The notes under the pieces: generated by a model
What the model was told of the DNA's origin: nothing
Databases searched by the model: none
What the model saw: only the letters and a program-made list of their open reading frames with translations
Made by a program: the position numbers and the translations under genes
Shown here: one piece after another, positions 7,857 to 16,400 of the stretch
Layout: every line of letters starts with the position of its first letter
Numbering within the stretch: position 1 is the stretch's first letter
Origin: CAVQXR01 sp963717955
GTDB taxonomy: Bacteria; Actinomycetota; Thermoleophilia; Gaiellales; Gaiellaceae
Reading direction: 5' to 3'
DNA: 64,000 nucleotides
Assembly (NCBI GenBank): GCA_963717955.1
Contig: CAVQXR010000001.1
Location: forward strand, 62,001-126,000

Positions 7857-9473
7857 ATGGGCAGCAAGCAGATGGGCTGGCAGCATTTCGCCGACGCCGA
7901 GTGGGCGGCCGCGCGTGATGCGTTCGCGACCGCGCTCGAGGAGGAGCCTGGGGATCCGGAGGCGCTCGACGGCCTGGGCCAGTCGCTGTGGTGGCTGGGC
8001 GAGCGCAACGCGGCGATCGATCGGCGGCGCGAGGCATATGCCGCGTACCGGCGCCGCGGCGACAGCCGTCGGGCGGGGGGCCTGGCCGCCTACCTGGCCG
8101 GCGAGCACCGCATCGACGGTCAGGATGCGGCCGCTGCGGGATGGCTGGCGAGGGCACGCCGCCTGCTGGCCGGCCAGGGCAGTGTTCCCGAGGCTGGCTG
8201 GCTCGCGATCGAGGAGGCCAAGCGGGCGGCCGACCCGGCCGACGCCGAGCAGCACGCTCGAGTCGCGCTCGACCTGGCCCATGAGCTGGTCGACCCCGAT
8301 ATCGAGTGCATGGCCCTGGCTCAGCTCGGACGCGCGGCCGTGCACCAGGGACGCGTCGAGGAGGGTGTGGCTCTGCTCGACGAGGCGATGACGGTCGCGC
8401 TCGGCGGTGAGTCGAGCGACCCGCTGGCCTGCGGCGATGCCTGCTGTACGACGCTCGTCGTCTGCAACGGCCTCGCCGACCTGCACCGTGCTGCCCAGTG
8501 GTGCGAGGCGGTCGTCGAGTTCAACGAGCGCCGCCGCTTTACCCCGCTCCAGTCGTGGTGTCGCAGCATCTTCGGCGCCGTCCTCGTCCGCGCGGGGGAG
8601 TGGGAGCGGGCCGAGGCCGTGCTCGCCGAGGCGCTGCAACGCCACGCCGACCGTCGCCGGAGCGGCGGCCGGGCGCTGCCGCTGGTCGTGCTCGCCGGGC
8701 TTCGCTTGCGCCAGGGGCGAACCGAGGAAGCCGAGCGGCTGCTCGACGGCCTGGAGGACGATCCTGCCGCGCTTGTGCCGCTCGTGCAGCTACAGCTCAA
8801 CCGGGGCGATTTGGAGCTTGCCGGCGCGCTGCTCGAGCGCCGAGCCGAAGCCGGAGTGGACGGCGACGTGCTCGTCCTGCGCGGCGCCGTCGCGCTTGCC
8901 GAAGGCGACGTCGATGCCGCCGGAGCTGCCGCCGACCGGCTGCGTGAGCTCGCCGGGGAGCTCACGCGCGAGGACCTGATGGCCGAGTCGGCGGTGCTCG
9001 CCGGCCGTGCGGGGGCTGCCCGCGGCGACACCTCGACGGCTTCACGAGAGCTCGAGGACGCCGTCGATCGGTTCGCCGCGCTGCGGTTTCCGCTCGAGGA
9101 GGCGCGCGCACGGCTCGCGCTCGCGTCCGTCCAGGCCGCCGCGGGCTCGCCGCTCGCGCTCCCGTCCGCTCGCGCCGCTCGCGATGCGTTCGAGCGTCTC
9201 GGCGCGCGGCGGGACGCCGATCAAGCGGCCGCACTCCTGCGCGAGCTGGGCGCCGGGGGACGCACGGCTGCGCGCGGCGAGCGCCGCGAGCTGACAGGCC
9301 GCGAACGCGAGGTCCTCGGTCTGATCGCCGCCGGCCTGTCGAACGCCGAGATCGCCAAGCGGCTCGTGATCGCGCCCAAGACCGCCGAGCACCACGTCAG
9401 TCGGGTGCTCGCGAAGCTCGGCGTGCGCAGCCGCGCCGAGGCGGCCGCGCACGCCGTGCGCGAAGGGCTCTAG
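7857..9473 (+). CDS. LuxR-family transcriptional regulator with TPR region
   Basis: A 538-aa protein without an ATPase domain. Residues 1-460 are Ala/Leu/Glu-rich helical repeats of TPR type (FADAEWAAARDAFATALEEE near the start). The C-terminal 60 residues form a LuxR helix-turn-helix (LTGREREVLGLIAAGLSNAE, then IAPKTAEHHVSRVLAKLGV). The start ATG 7857 is the first in frame. The gene's stop overlaps that of the converging FAD-oxidase gene within the four bases CTAG (9470-9473). It probably senses a partner or ligand through its repeats; the target is unknown. Pairing with a neighbouring oxidase gene is common in actinobacteria but not proof of regulation. Confidence 0.8.
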   Translation: MGSKQMGWQHFADAEWAAARDAFATALEEEPGDPEALDGLGQSLWWLGERNAAIDRRREAYAAYRRRGDSRRAGGLAAYLAGEHRIDGQDAAAAGWLARARRLLAGQGSVPEAGWLAIEEAKRAADPADAEQHARVALDLAHELVDPDIECMALAQLGRAAVHQGRVEEGVALLDEAMTVALGGESSDPLACGDACCTTLVVCNGLADLHRAAQWCEAVVEFNERRRFTPLQSWCRSIFGAVLVRAGEWERAEAVLAEALQRHADRRRSGGRALPLVVLAGLRLRQGRTEEAERLLDGLEDDPAALVPLVQLQLNRGDLELAGALLERRAEAGVDGDVLVLRGAVALAEGDVDAAGAAADRLRELAGELTREDLMAESAVLAGRAGAARGDTSTASRELEDAVDRFAALRFPLEEARARLALASVQAAAGSPLALPSARAARDAFERLGARRDADQAAALLRELGAGGRTAARGERRELTGREREVLGLIAAGLSNAEIAKRLVIAPKTAEHHVSRVLAKLGVRSRAEAAAHAVREGL

Positions 9474-10850
9474 CGGATCCCGTTGCCGCTGAAGGCTCCG
9501 TCGGGGTCGTAGCGGCGCTTGACCGCCACGAGGCGTTCCCAGACGTCGTTGGCGTAGGCGTCGCGGACCGAGCGCTCCGCGTTCAGGGCATTGACGTAGA
9601 CGCCGCCCGTCGCGAAGGGCGCCGTGTCCTCCCACACGGAGCGGACCCACTCGGCGACGGGCTCGAGAGGCCGCTCGCCCGAGCAACCGATGATCCAGGT
9701 CAGGGCGCGAGCGCCGCGGTGGCCGAACGCCGTCGCGCCAGGCGCGACACGGTCGATGGCTCCGCCCATCCAGGCGGTCATGATGTGCGCCTCGGGTGAA
9801 GGCGCTCGCTCGAACCCCGTGACGAGCGCGTCGATGCAGTCATCGCCGACCTCGGCGAGGTAGTGGAGCCGGTCGTAGAAGTTCCAGCCGTGAGGCGCAG
9901 ACTCGTCGAGCATGGACTGCAGCGCGAGATACGGCATCGGGCCGACCAGGTCGCGGGCAGGGGGACAGCCCACCCGCAGCGGTGCGATCACGCGCTCGCC
10001 CTCGGCCAGGTCACCGCTCCAGGCGACGCCCACCGCCGCCATGGGCCGGCCCTGCAGCTCCACGGGGAATGGCTCTGCGGGCGGTGCGGTGATCAGGGCG
10101 ACGAAGATCGTCAGCTCGTCCGGGGCGCCCGCCATGAGTTCACGGCTGGCACGCAAGGCCTCGCGCGCGCGTTCCCAGGGGTAGACGAGCAGCCCGCCCA
10201 GAATCATCGGGCCGACCCGGTGGGCGCGAAACTCAAAGCTCGTCACGGCACCGAAATCTCCGCCGCCGCCGCGCAATGCCCAGAACAGTTCGGAATGCTC
10301 GTCAGCCGAGGCCCGCACGATCCGCCCATCGGCCAGCACGACGTCGGCTGCCTGCAGCGAGTCGATCGTCAGGCCGTGGTGGCGCATGAGCCAGCCGATC
10401 CCGCCGCCGAGCGTCAGCCCGCCGACGCCGGTGTGCGAGATCTGGCCCGCCGGCACCGCGAGCCCGTGCTCCTGTGTCGCCGCGTCGAGCTCGCCGAGCA
10501 GCGCACCACCGCCGACACGCACGACTCCTCGCTGCGGGTCGACGTCGACGTCGTTCAACTCGCGAAGGTCGATGCACAGCAGCGCCGTCGCGCACCGACC
10601 GCCCTGAAACCGAGTGTCCGCCGGCACGGATGGTGAACGCGAGCCCAGCGGAGCGGGCGGCCCAGATCGCGGCGGCGACGTCGTCGGCGTCGCTCGCGTA
10701 CGCGACGGCCGCTGGATGGCGGTCGATCGCGCCGTTCCAGCCGGCGCGCGCCTCGTCGTAGTCGAAGTCGCCCGGTTCGACAAGCCGGCCGACGAAGCCG
10801 CGGGCCCGCAGGGCGGCGGCAAGTGGAGTGGGGATGAGTGTGGTGTTCAT
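9470..10850 (-). pseudogene. FAD-linked oxidase (BBE type), frameshifted
   Basis: The product would be about 459 aa: an N-terminal PCMH-type FAD-binding domain with the flavin-linking His in RAGGHSVSG, then GVGGLTLGGGIGWLMRHHGL. The C-terminal berberine-bridge-like tail is ANDVWERLVAVKRRYDPDG. Related enzymes oxidise alcohols, sugars or alkaloids such as 6-hydroxynicotine. The first 88 residues (from ATG 10850) and the rest are in different frames. One extra base near 10578-10590, within GGCGCTGCTGTGC on the coding strand, would be enough to explain this; removing it restores the expected DGALCIDLREL. This may be a real mutation or a sequence error; no other damage is visible. Confidence 0.75.
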
Positions 10851-10939
10851 GGCCACCACGATCTCTCCGCGGGGCCGGCACCGCGTCGGGGGGATCACCC
10901 ATCTACGCCCCCTATCTTTCGATCCGCTGCCGAAGAGTT

Positions 10940-11270
10940 GGCTTCACGGCCTCGCTCCAGGTCGCTGTCCTCGCTGGCCTGGCCGCGCTCGCTGTCCGCC
11001 TCCTCGAGGACTACATCGTCATCCCCAAGCTCATCGGCCACTCGGTCGGGCTCTCGCCGCTCGTCGTTCTGGCCTCGGTCGCGACCGTCGGCATCCTTTT
11101 CGGTGGCTTCGCGGTGATCATTGCGATCCCGATGGCGTCCTTGGTCGCCACGCTCGTCGACGTGATCGTGCGCGGCAAGAATCCGGCTGAGGAGACCCAT
11201 GCCCCGATCGAACCGGAGACAGAGCCAGGTCGATTCGAATTTGACTCGTCACCGTCTCTGCGGCCTCTAA
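10940..11270 (+). pseudogene. C-terminal fragment of an AI-2E family (UPF0118) transporter
   Basis: The frame reads LLEDYIVIPKLIGHSVGLSP followed by a hydrophobic run (LVVLASVATVGILFGGFAVI) and IAIPMASLVATLVDVIV. This is the last two membrane segments and signature of the AI-2E transporter family (normally about 350 aa and eight helices). The preceding six helices are missing and there is no start codon with a ribosome site. The fragment probably ends around 11270, and the frame then runs on into a tRNA-like sequence. It is a relic, cut at its 5' side. Confidence 0.6.
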
Positions 11271-11330
11271 GTGATTCCGATCTGGTCGCTCACGGCCACT
11301 TGCCCGCACCCGGGGCTATTGTGGAGCCGA

Positions 11331-11376
11331 GCCCCCGTAGCTCAGTGGATAGAGCAGCGGTTCTCTTGACCGCTGA
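11331..11376 (+). tRNA. 5' half of a tRNA (Arg-like), interrupted
   Basis: GCCCCCG TA GCTC AGTGGATA GAGC A matches acceptor 5' strand, D-arm and position 26 of a canonical tRNA. Next come a GCGGT/ACCGC stem and a 7-base loop TCTCTTG. Position 33 is C instead of T, and no T-arm or 3' acceptor CGGGGGC follows; the sequence changes to unrelated DNA at about 11377. The D-arm and acceptor most resemble tRNA-Arg. This is a tRNA cut by integration or rearrangement; the winged-helix gene copy 2 begins 33 bases further on. Confidence 0.5.
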
Positions 11377-11409
11377 GTCTGGATGTTCGGGGCAGCGTCG
11401 CGAAATCGT

Positions 11410-11745
11410 TCAGTTCCGCAGTCGGTAGCGCCCGGGTGCGGCCCGCTCGAACCGTGACGCTGGGCCGGTGGCGTTGGCAGCGAGGCAGTTCTTCACCGTG
11501 CTCCATGCGAGCGCCGCGCCGGCCAGTAACTCGGCGGCAGCGTGTACCTCGCGGGGTCGCATCGGCTCGTTCGCAGCGGCGAGGACGCGAATGATCGTAT
11601 CGCGCACGAAGCCCTGGCGCCTTCCGAGCGGCCGGGCCTGGCACGGCGCTGCCGACGGTCGTAGCAGCAGCCTTCGGTGAAGAGCGCCCAACCGAGAGAG
11701 GTCAAGTTGGAGTCGAGGGTTCGAAAATGCCCCGTTTAGTTCCAT
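11410..11745 (-). CDS. small winged-helix protein, copy 2 of the family
   Basis: A 111-aa protein, the same length as copy 1 (6967-7302). The leader is MELNGAFSNPRLQLDLSRLG and the winged-helix part has TIIRVLAAANEPMRPREVH, AWSTVKNCLAANA and a terminal GRYRLRN. Divergence from copy 1 is concentrated at residues 22-45, while the leader and the recognition helix are conserved, as expected under selection. The ATG 11745 is preceded by GGGG about 4 bases upstream. It lies immediately beyond a truncated tRNA and is itself preceded by the dispersed 130-bp repeat. Function unknown; DNA binding is inferred. Confidence 0.65.
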   Translation of the reverse strand: MELNGAFSNPRLQLDLSRLGALHRRLLLRPSAAPCQARPLGRRQGFVRDTIIRVLAAANEPMRPREVHAAAELLAGAALAWSTVKNCLAANATGPASRFERAAPGRYRLRN

Positions 11746-11838
11746 ACCCCTGTTTTCCAGGGAGAACGTGAGTAGGAAAACGGTCAGGTATGAACCGCAA
11801 CCCCGTGTGGCGCGGTTCCTGGCCGTCGGCCTCCATTC
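11709..11838. repeat. 130-bp dispersed repeat upstream of winged-helix copy 2
   Basis: The partner of 7266-7395. It contains GAACCGC (11792-11798) and GCGGTTC (11812-11818) as an inverted pair. It is visibly better conserved between the two loci than the coding regions that follow. Confidence 0.75.
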
Positions 11839-11857
11839 GGTTGATGTCGAGCTAGCA

Positions 11858-11885
11858 ACGATGTCCCTGCAAACAGGGACATCGT
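11858..11885. terminator. perfect 12-bp hairpin, possible terminator
   Basis: ACGATGTCCCTG (11858-11869), loop CAAA, CAGGGACATCGT (11874-11885): a perfect stem with a 4-base loop. There is no T-run, so it may be a non-canonical terminator or the end of a mobile element. From 11886 to 12080 I see no gene. Confidence 0.4.
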
Positions 11886-12080
11886 GCTATTCCGATCGCT
11901 CGTTGCGCGCCTAACCGGACTCGAACCGGTCGATGAGTGCTGCTCTGGAGGGGGGAGGGGGGGACGTCATCGTGATCCGAACCACGTGGTCAGCGCGTCG
12001 CGCGATCCGGTTTCCGTGCCCACCCAGGCCATGTATCCGTCGGCTGATGCCGCAATGCAAGACCTGACCCCGGCCGCTCC

Positions 12081-13831
12081 TTACGAGTCCCAGATCGGGC
12101 CGAATGCCGGGATCCCGCGCCGCTCCAAACCGTGGACGACCTCCCCGGTGACCTTCTTGTTGGAGACACAGATCACGGCCTCGGCCCCGGAGTCCCGGCA
12201 TGCGGCATACGCCAGCCGGAGGACGTCCGGCCTACCGCGCCTGTCGGCGTTCCAGATGACGGCGTCCGGCTGCGCCTCGCTGATCTCGTTGAACAGAGCC
12301 TCGCCGTAGGTTCCCACCGGGTCCTTCGTCACCCAGACGAGCCGGGACGGAGGCTCCCTGGTCAGGAGGTGCCCGAGTATCGGTGCGATGCCGCTACCGG
12401 TGGTGACAAAGACCACCTTGGTGAACAGCTTCCTGACGTTGGCCATCTCGGTCGTGGGGATTCCCCGCACCCACACGTGCTCCGGCGGATCGTCGATGAA
12501 CGCACCGGTCCAGTCGCCGGCCCGGGAAATGATCATGCGATAGCCGGCGGACCCGGCGGGCGCCGGAATATTGGCGAACTGATGCCAGCCCACGAACGGG
12601 GTGCGGCTGATCGGCCGTGTCGTCCCGAGCGAAGGTGTCACGCCATGGTTTAAGCAGATCACGGCTGCATGCGCGGCCGGTCGTTCGACTGACGATCGGC
12701 ACCTTGCGTAGCAGCATCCACGGCCATGCGGCACACGCGATAGCACGCCGTGAGGATCCAGATGGTCGGCGCGGTCAGTACCGACGAGGCGAGGCTGTCG
12801 TCGCCCCGCTGACTCGCCACGAACAGCACCGTGCTCGCGAATCCGAGCAGTAGCGCGGCCCAGCCGCCGAATCGATGCGTGTACTCGAAGGTGTCGTGCC
12901 CGGCTGCACGCCGACCGGGTAGCGCCAGGACGATGATGACGACGAAGAGCACGACCCCGGCGTACGACATCGCGACGACCGTGGCCGAGACATCGACGAG
13001 GCCTCTCGCCTGGTCGTAGGTGAGCCAGCCCACGAATGCCGCGTACCACAGCGTTCCCGCAATCGCTGCGCCGACGTGCAAGCCGCCGAAGTGGTACCAC
13101 TTCGCGATCATCCACCGAAGACGCAGCGGCCAGGACGTCGGCGGCAATGTAGCGGCCCACCCGAGGAAGTTGATGACGAACTGCTGGCGCAGGATGATCG
13201 CCAGTCCGAAGTTCACCTGCGCCGCAAGCGCGATGGCAGCGAGATCCGCGCCCTGGCTGCTCCACCAGTGACCGACCGACAGGCCGTACCAGAGCACGGT
13301 TGCGTTCACGGCCAGCACGAGAGCGATCAGGCGGTTGTAATGCATGGCGCGGGGGTGTTTGAAGACTCGCTCCATCAGCCGCGTCCAAGGCGGCAACGGG
13401 ATGGCGTCGCCACTCGGCGTGGCATACGCGAGCGGGATATCGCGCGCCTTGAGCACCTGCGCCATCTGCTCAGCCGTCGACTCCGATTCCTCTACCACCT
13501 GGCGGAAGGTCTCTCGATCGAGGCTCAACACCTTCACCCTGCTGATGGCTCGCACCGTCGCGTTGCATGGCAGGGCTGCGAGCAGACCTACCTCGCCGAA
13601 GTACTCGCCGGCCGCGGACGTGGTGATAAAGACGTCGCGGCCCGCGCTCTGCTTGGTGATCTCGACCTCGCCTGACGTGATGACGTAGAAGCGATCGGCC
13701 GACTCATCCTCGGCCACGATGACTTCGCCGCGTCGGTACCGGATCCGTTGCAGCCGTCCGGCCGCCTCGGTGAGAAGGGGAGCGGATGCGTGCGGAAAGG
13801 CCTGAGCCAGGCAGTCGACATCGCGGTGCAT
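12081..13831 (-). pseudogene. cNMP-binding membrane oxidoreductase (TmpA-like), frameshifted
   Basis: From ATG 13831 the frame encodes a cyclic-nucleotide-binding domain (about residues 15-125: RIRYRRGEVIVAEDESADRF, GEYFGEVGLLA, with the phosphate-binding cassette degenerate). About six membrane helices follow (ALVLAVNATVLWYGL to TAPTIWILTACYRV) and end at a stop at 12659. The downstream part, in another frame from about 12690, has a flavin/NAD reductase end: FVGWHQFANIP, then VVFVTTGSGIAPILGHLL. Together they make about 580 aa resembling bacterial relatives of the fungal transmembrane flavoprotein TmpA, presumably moving electrons from NAD(P)H across the membrane. The frame change falls between 12650 and 12700. 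It could also be two genes, but the spacing argues for one. Confidence 0.5.
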
Positions 13832-13944
13832 CCCCGTGAGCCGGCGGAGAAGGCGCTCGATCCCCGAGTGTCGCCCGCCCGCCCTCGGGGCGCCGCTGAT
13901 CGCTTCCGCACGATAGTCCTCGCAGCCCGCCACCGATTCCGCGG

Positions 13945-14238
13945 TCAGCTTACCGTGCAGCCGAGCTGTCGCGCAATCGCGGCCAGGTCGCACCAGGCTT
14001 GCTCGCGGGTGATCTTGCCGTCGCGGATCTCGAAGACGTGCAGGAGCCTGAAGCTGACCTTCTCGTAGTAGCGACGCTGCTCCGCCGGGTCGTTGAGTAG
14101 CCCGACCGGGGAGGCGATGACCTCGTGCTCGGCGTCGTCGTCGAGGGTGCCCATGACACCGTCGACATCGTCGCTCGCCTCGAACCCGAAGTGCTCGTTG
14201 ACGAGCGCGTCCATCTGCTCGCGGGTCATGCTGCTCAT
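13945..14238 (-). CDS. short SnoaL/NTF2-fold protein, probably internally deleted
   Basis: A 97-aa protein. It has a helical start (MTREQMDALVNEHFGFEASD) and acidic strand (DDDAEHEVIASPVG), then YYEKVSFRLLHVFEIRDGKI and a C-terminal helix. These are the beginning and end of SnoaL-like / nuclear-transport-factor-2 proteins, normally 130-150 aa. The central sheet region between YYEKV and SFRLL, about 40 residues, appears to be missing in frame. GGAG lies about 12 bases before ATG 14238. It may still be expressed but is unlikely to form the complete cone-shaped fold. Confidence 0.5.
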   Translation of the reverse strand: MSSMTREQMDALVNEHFGFEASDDVDGVMGTLDDDAEHEVIASPVGLLNDPAEQRRYYEKVSFRLLHVFEIRDGKITREQAWCDLAAIARQLGCTVS

Positions 14239-14277
14239 CGCTCTTGCTCCTTTCCGGTCGTGGCTGGACGGTATTCG

Positions 14278-14912
14278 TCAGGCCGGGACGGCGCTGCCGG
14301 CAGCAGCTCGCGTCATGAGCCGATCGTGTGAGGCCGAGGCGGGCTCCAGGGCGCGGCCGGCGATGCGGCAAACCGGCCTGCCTTCCGGCTTGACCTCTTC
14401 CGCCACGATCGCGGTTTCGAGTCCGGGGGGCCGGCATTCATGACGACCGTCGTGGCGGGATCCGTGAGCGGCTGCAGGTGCGGCCGCTGCGCGTCCACGA
14501 TGATGACGTCCGCCTGCTGCCGACGGTGAGGGTCCCGACGGCACCGTCGAGGTGCCAAGCCTTGGCAGCGTCGAGCGTGGCCAGGCGCAGCATGTCGCGG
14601 CGATCGAGTTGAACCTCGGCGGGCGACTCGTCCCGGGCGACGGCCTCGGCGTTCGTTCGAGCCCGCTCGGCGGCGAGCGCGACCCGCATCTCAATAGAGA
14701 GGTCCGTGCCGGTGTCGACGCTAAGGCCGGTCGTGATGCCGTGCTCGAGGGCATGGCCAGTCGCAGGGTATGTCCCGATGCCCATCAGCATGTCCACGCT
14801 CGGGCAGGCGGAGATCGATCCACCGCTCGTCGCGATCAGCCGGTACTCCTCGTCGGTGAGCAGGTTCGCGTGGACGTAGTTGACGTCCGGCCCGACGGGC
14901 AGCTTCCATCAA
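14278..14912 (-). pseudogene. C-terminal remnant of an amidohydrolase (deaminase-like)
   Basis: Reading leftward from about 14912: GPDVNYVHANLLTDEEYRLI, ISACPSVDMLMGIGTYP, TTGLSVDTGTDLSIEMR, then TLDAAKAWHLDGAVGTLTVG. This is the metal-dependent amidohydrolase family (guanine/8-oxoguanine/atrazine-type deaminases), covering the last half of the barrel with the metal Asp in SVDTGTD. Frame changes near 14525 and 14425 are needed to follow the remaining ADVIIVDAQRPHLQPL and ETAIVAEEVKPEGRPV to the TGA at 14278. The N-terminal half with the HxH motif is absent. Degraded on several counts. Confidence 0.6.
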
Positions 14913-14926
14913 GAAGTAGCCAACGT

Positions 14927-15027
14927 TCACCGTCGCGCTCGAGACCGCGAGCGACCGGAACGAGGCGGCAAGAGGTCAAAAAGTAACCTTTGCAACAAGT
15001 CTGAAGGTTGTAAGGCTGTCCGGTCAT
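14927..15027 (-). pseudogene. winged-helix family, N-terminal leader fragment
   Basis: ATG 15027 opens MTGQPYNLQTC, matching the leader pattern M-[ED]-L-[TN]-G-x-x-x-N-P of the family copies at 6967, 11410 and 15365. Similarity is lost within about 15 codons and no winged-helix part follows. It lies downstream of two other degraded copies on the same strand. Confidence 0.35.
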
Positions 15028-15169
15028 GTCCGCAACCGCCGACGCCGCCAGGTGGTGGCTGCACGATCACCGGCAGGGCCGGCCCCGATGTCCTCAGCGG
15101 GGAGATCGATCCCGACCTTTGTGCGCGGCCTAAGTTGAAGTTGACCGATCTCGTTGACACCGCGCGGTG

Positions 15170-15335
15170 CCAGGCCGAGCCGTTCGAACCGTCGTGCTGA
15201 CCGCCATCTGCGTTCGCAGCGAGATAGTTCTTCACTGTGGCTCCATGCGAGTGGCGTGGCGGGAGGGAACTCAGTTCCGGTGTGCACCTCGCGAAATCTC
15301 ATCGGCCGGTGGGCCGATATGAGCGCCGCGGATAA
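15170..15335 (-). pseudogene. winged-helix family, degraded copy
   Basis: The frame from about 15335 reads ALISAHRPMRFREVHTGTEF followed by PPATPLAWSH, then after a one-base shift VKNYLAANADGG. This matches the core PMRPREVHAAAELLAG and STVKNCLAANA of the intact copies. The start is missing and the end diverges. It is one of three same-strand copies packed between 14927 and 15707. Confidence 0.5.
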
Positions 15336-15364
15336 GCCAGCAAGGCATCAGGTGCGAACCCGCC

Positions 15365-15707
15365 TCAACTGAGCGGCGTTTCTGCGGCCAGCTCCTCACG
15401 GGTGGGATGGTGTGCGCGGTGCCGGTAGCGCCTGTGGCTAACGCGTCCGATGGGGCTGTCGGGGCGGCGGGCATGCTTGTGCAGGCAGTCCTTCACGGTG
15501 TTCCAGGAAAGCGGCGTTCCGGCGAGTTTCTCGGCTGCTGCGTGGATTTCGCGGGCTCGTAGCGGCCGCTCGGCCGCCGCGACAGCTTGGATCACTGCCT
15601 GCTGGACAGCTCCGGCCCGCGGCCGGATTTGGCTCTGCGCCTGGATTTCCTCCCTGGATCTTCTGCAACATTGGGGAAGGGTTGTAAAGCTGCCCGGTTA
15701 GGTCCAT
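15365..15707 (-). pseudogene. winged-helix family, frameshifted copy
   Basis: ATG 15707 begins MDLTGQLYNPSPMLQKI, the family leader. After a frame change near 15600 the winged-helix domain follows in good condition: AVIQAVAAAERPLRAREIH, GTPLSWNTVKDCLHKHA, and a shortened wing RVSHRRYRHR ending at TGA 15365. Its recognition helix keeps the Thr-Val-Lys core. Translation from the internal ATG 15595 could still give a 76-aa domain. Upstream 15708-15874 shows no gene. Confidence 0.5.
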
Positions 15708-15874
15708 CCGTTGTCGAAAGTACAGCGTTCCCTCTGCAAGCAGGGCCTTCTAACGTCCGATCGGCGAAGTTAGGAGAAGGTGCTCGTACGAACCCCCGAC
15801 CGCTATTGCGCTGGTTCGTGCCCAATTCCGCCATCGGAGCAAGACAAGCCGATCCCGGCCGCCACGCCCCGGCG

Positions 15875-16393
15875 CTAGCCCGGAAAGCGCACCGCGAGAC
15901 GGCTCGTGACCAGCCCGGTGTTGAGGCCGATCGTGCGGAGGCCCCCAAATAGCCGTGCGTGCTCGATCTTGCAGCAGCGGTCCATGACGACGTCCAGGCC
16001 AGCTGCACGCGCGATCTCCGCAGCGGTCTCGCTGATCACGCCGAGTTGCAGCCACAAGACCTTGGCCCCGATCGCGACGGCCTGCTCGGCGATCGCCGGG
16101 GCCTCGTGGGCGGGTCGGAAGACGTCGACGATCTCGATCGGGCGAGGATGGCCGGCGGCCGCGGCCACGAGGTCCTCGTAGACCGGGCGGCCGAGTATCT
16201 CCTCTCCCGCCCGGACGGGGTTGACCGGCACGATGTCGTACCCGTTCGCGTCGAGGTAGATGGCCGCGAACGAGCTCGCGTTGTAGTAGTTCGTGCTCAA
16301 GCCGACCATCGCGATCGTCCGGTACTCCGTGAGGATCCGGTAGCGCTCCGCCTTCGCGAGCCCGAACGTGTTGCGTTCGCCGACTTCGCTCAC
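15875..16393 (-). CDS. CoA-binding protein (YccU-like Rossmann fold)
   Basis: A 172-aa protein. Its CoA-binding Rossmann domain begins IAMVGLSTNYYNASSFAAIY at about residue 26, with the later KVLWLQLGVIS and DVVMDRCCKIEHARL typical of the YccU/DUF-type CoA-binding family. GTG 16393 is used as start; it lies 8 bases after the stop of the sulfhydrylase gene, so the two form an operon. Proteins of this family are often co-transcribed with O-acetylhomoserine sulfhydrylase, although their role there is unresolved. Confidence 0.8.
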   Translation of the reverse strand: MSEVGERNTFGLAKAERYRILTEYRTIAMVGLSTNYYNASSFAAIYLDANGYDIVPVNPVRAGEEILGRPVYEDLVAAAAGHPRPIEIVDVFRPAHEAPAIAEQAVAIGAKVLWLQLGVISETAAEIARAAGLDVVMDRCCKIEHARLFGGLRTIGLNTGLVTSRLAVRFPG

Positions 16394-16400
16394 TTCGGGT

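Noticed and set aside
11331..11402. A complete tRNA
   Set aside because: The T-arm and 3' acceptor strand are missing and position 33 is not T, so only a 5' half is supported.
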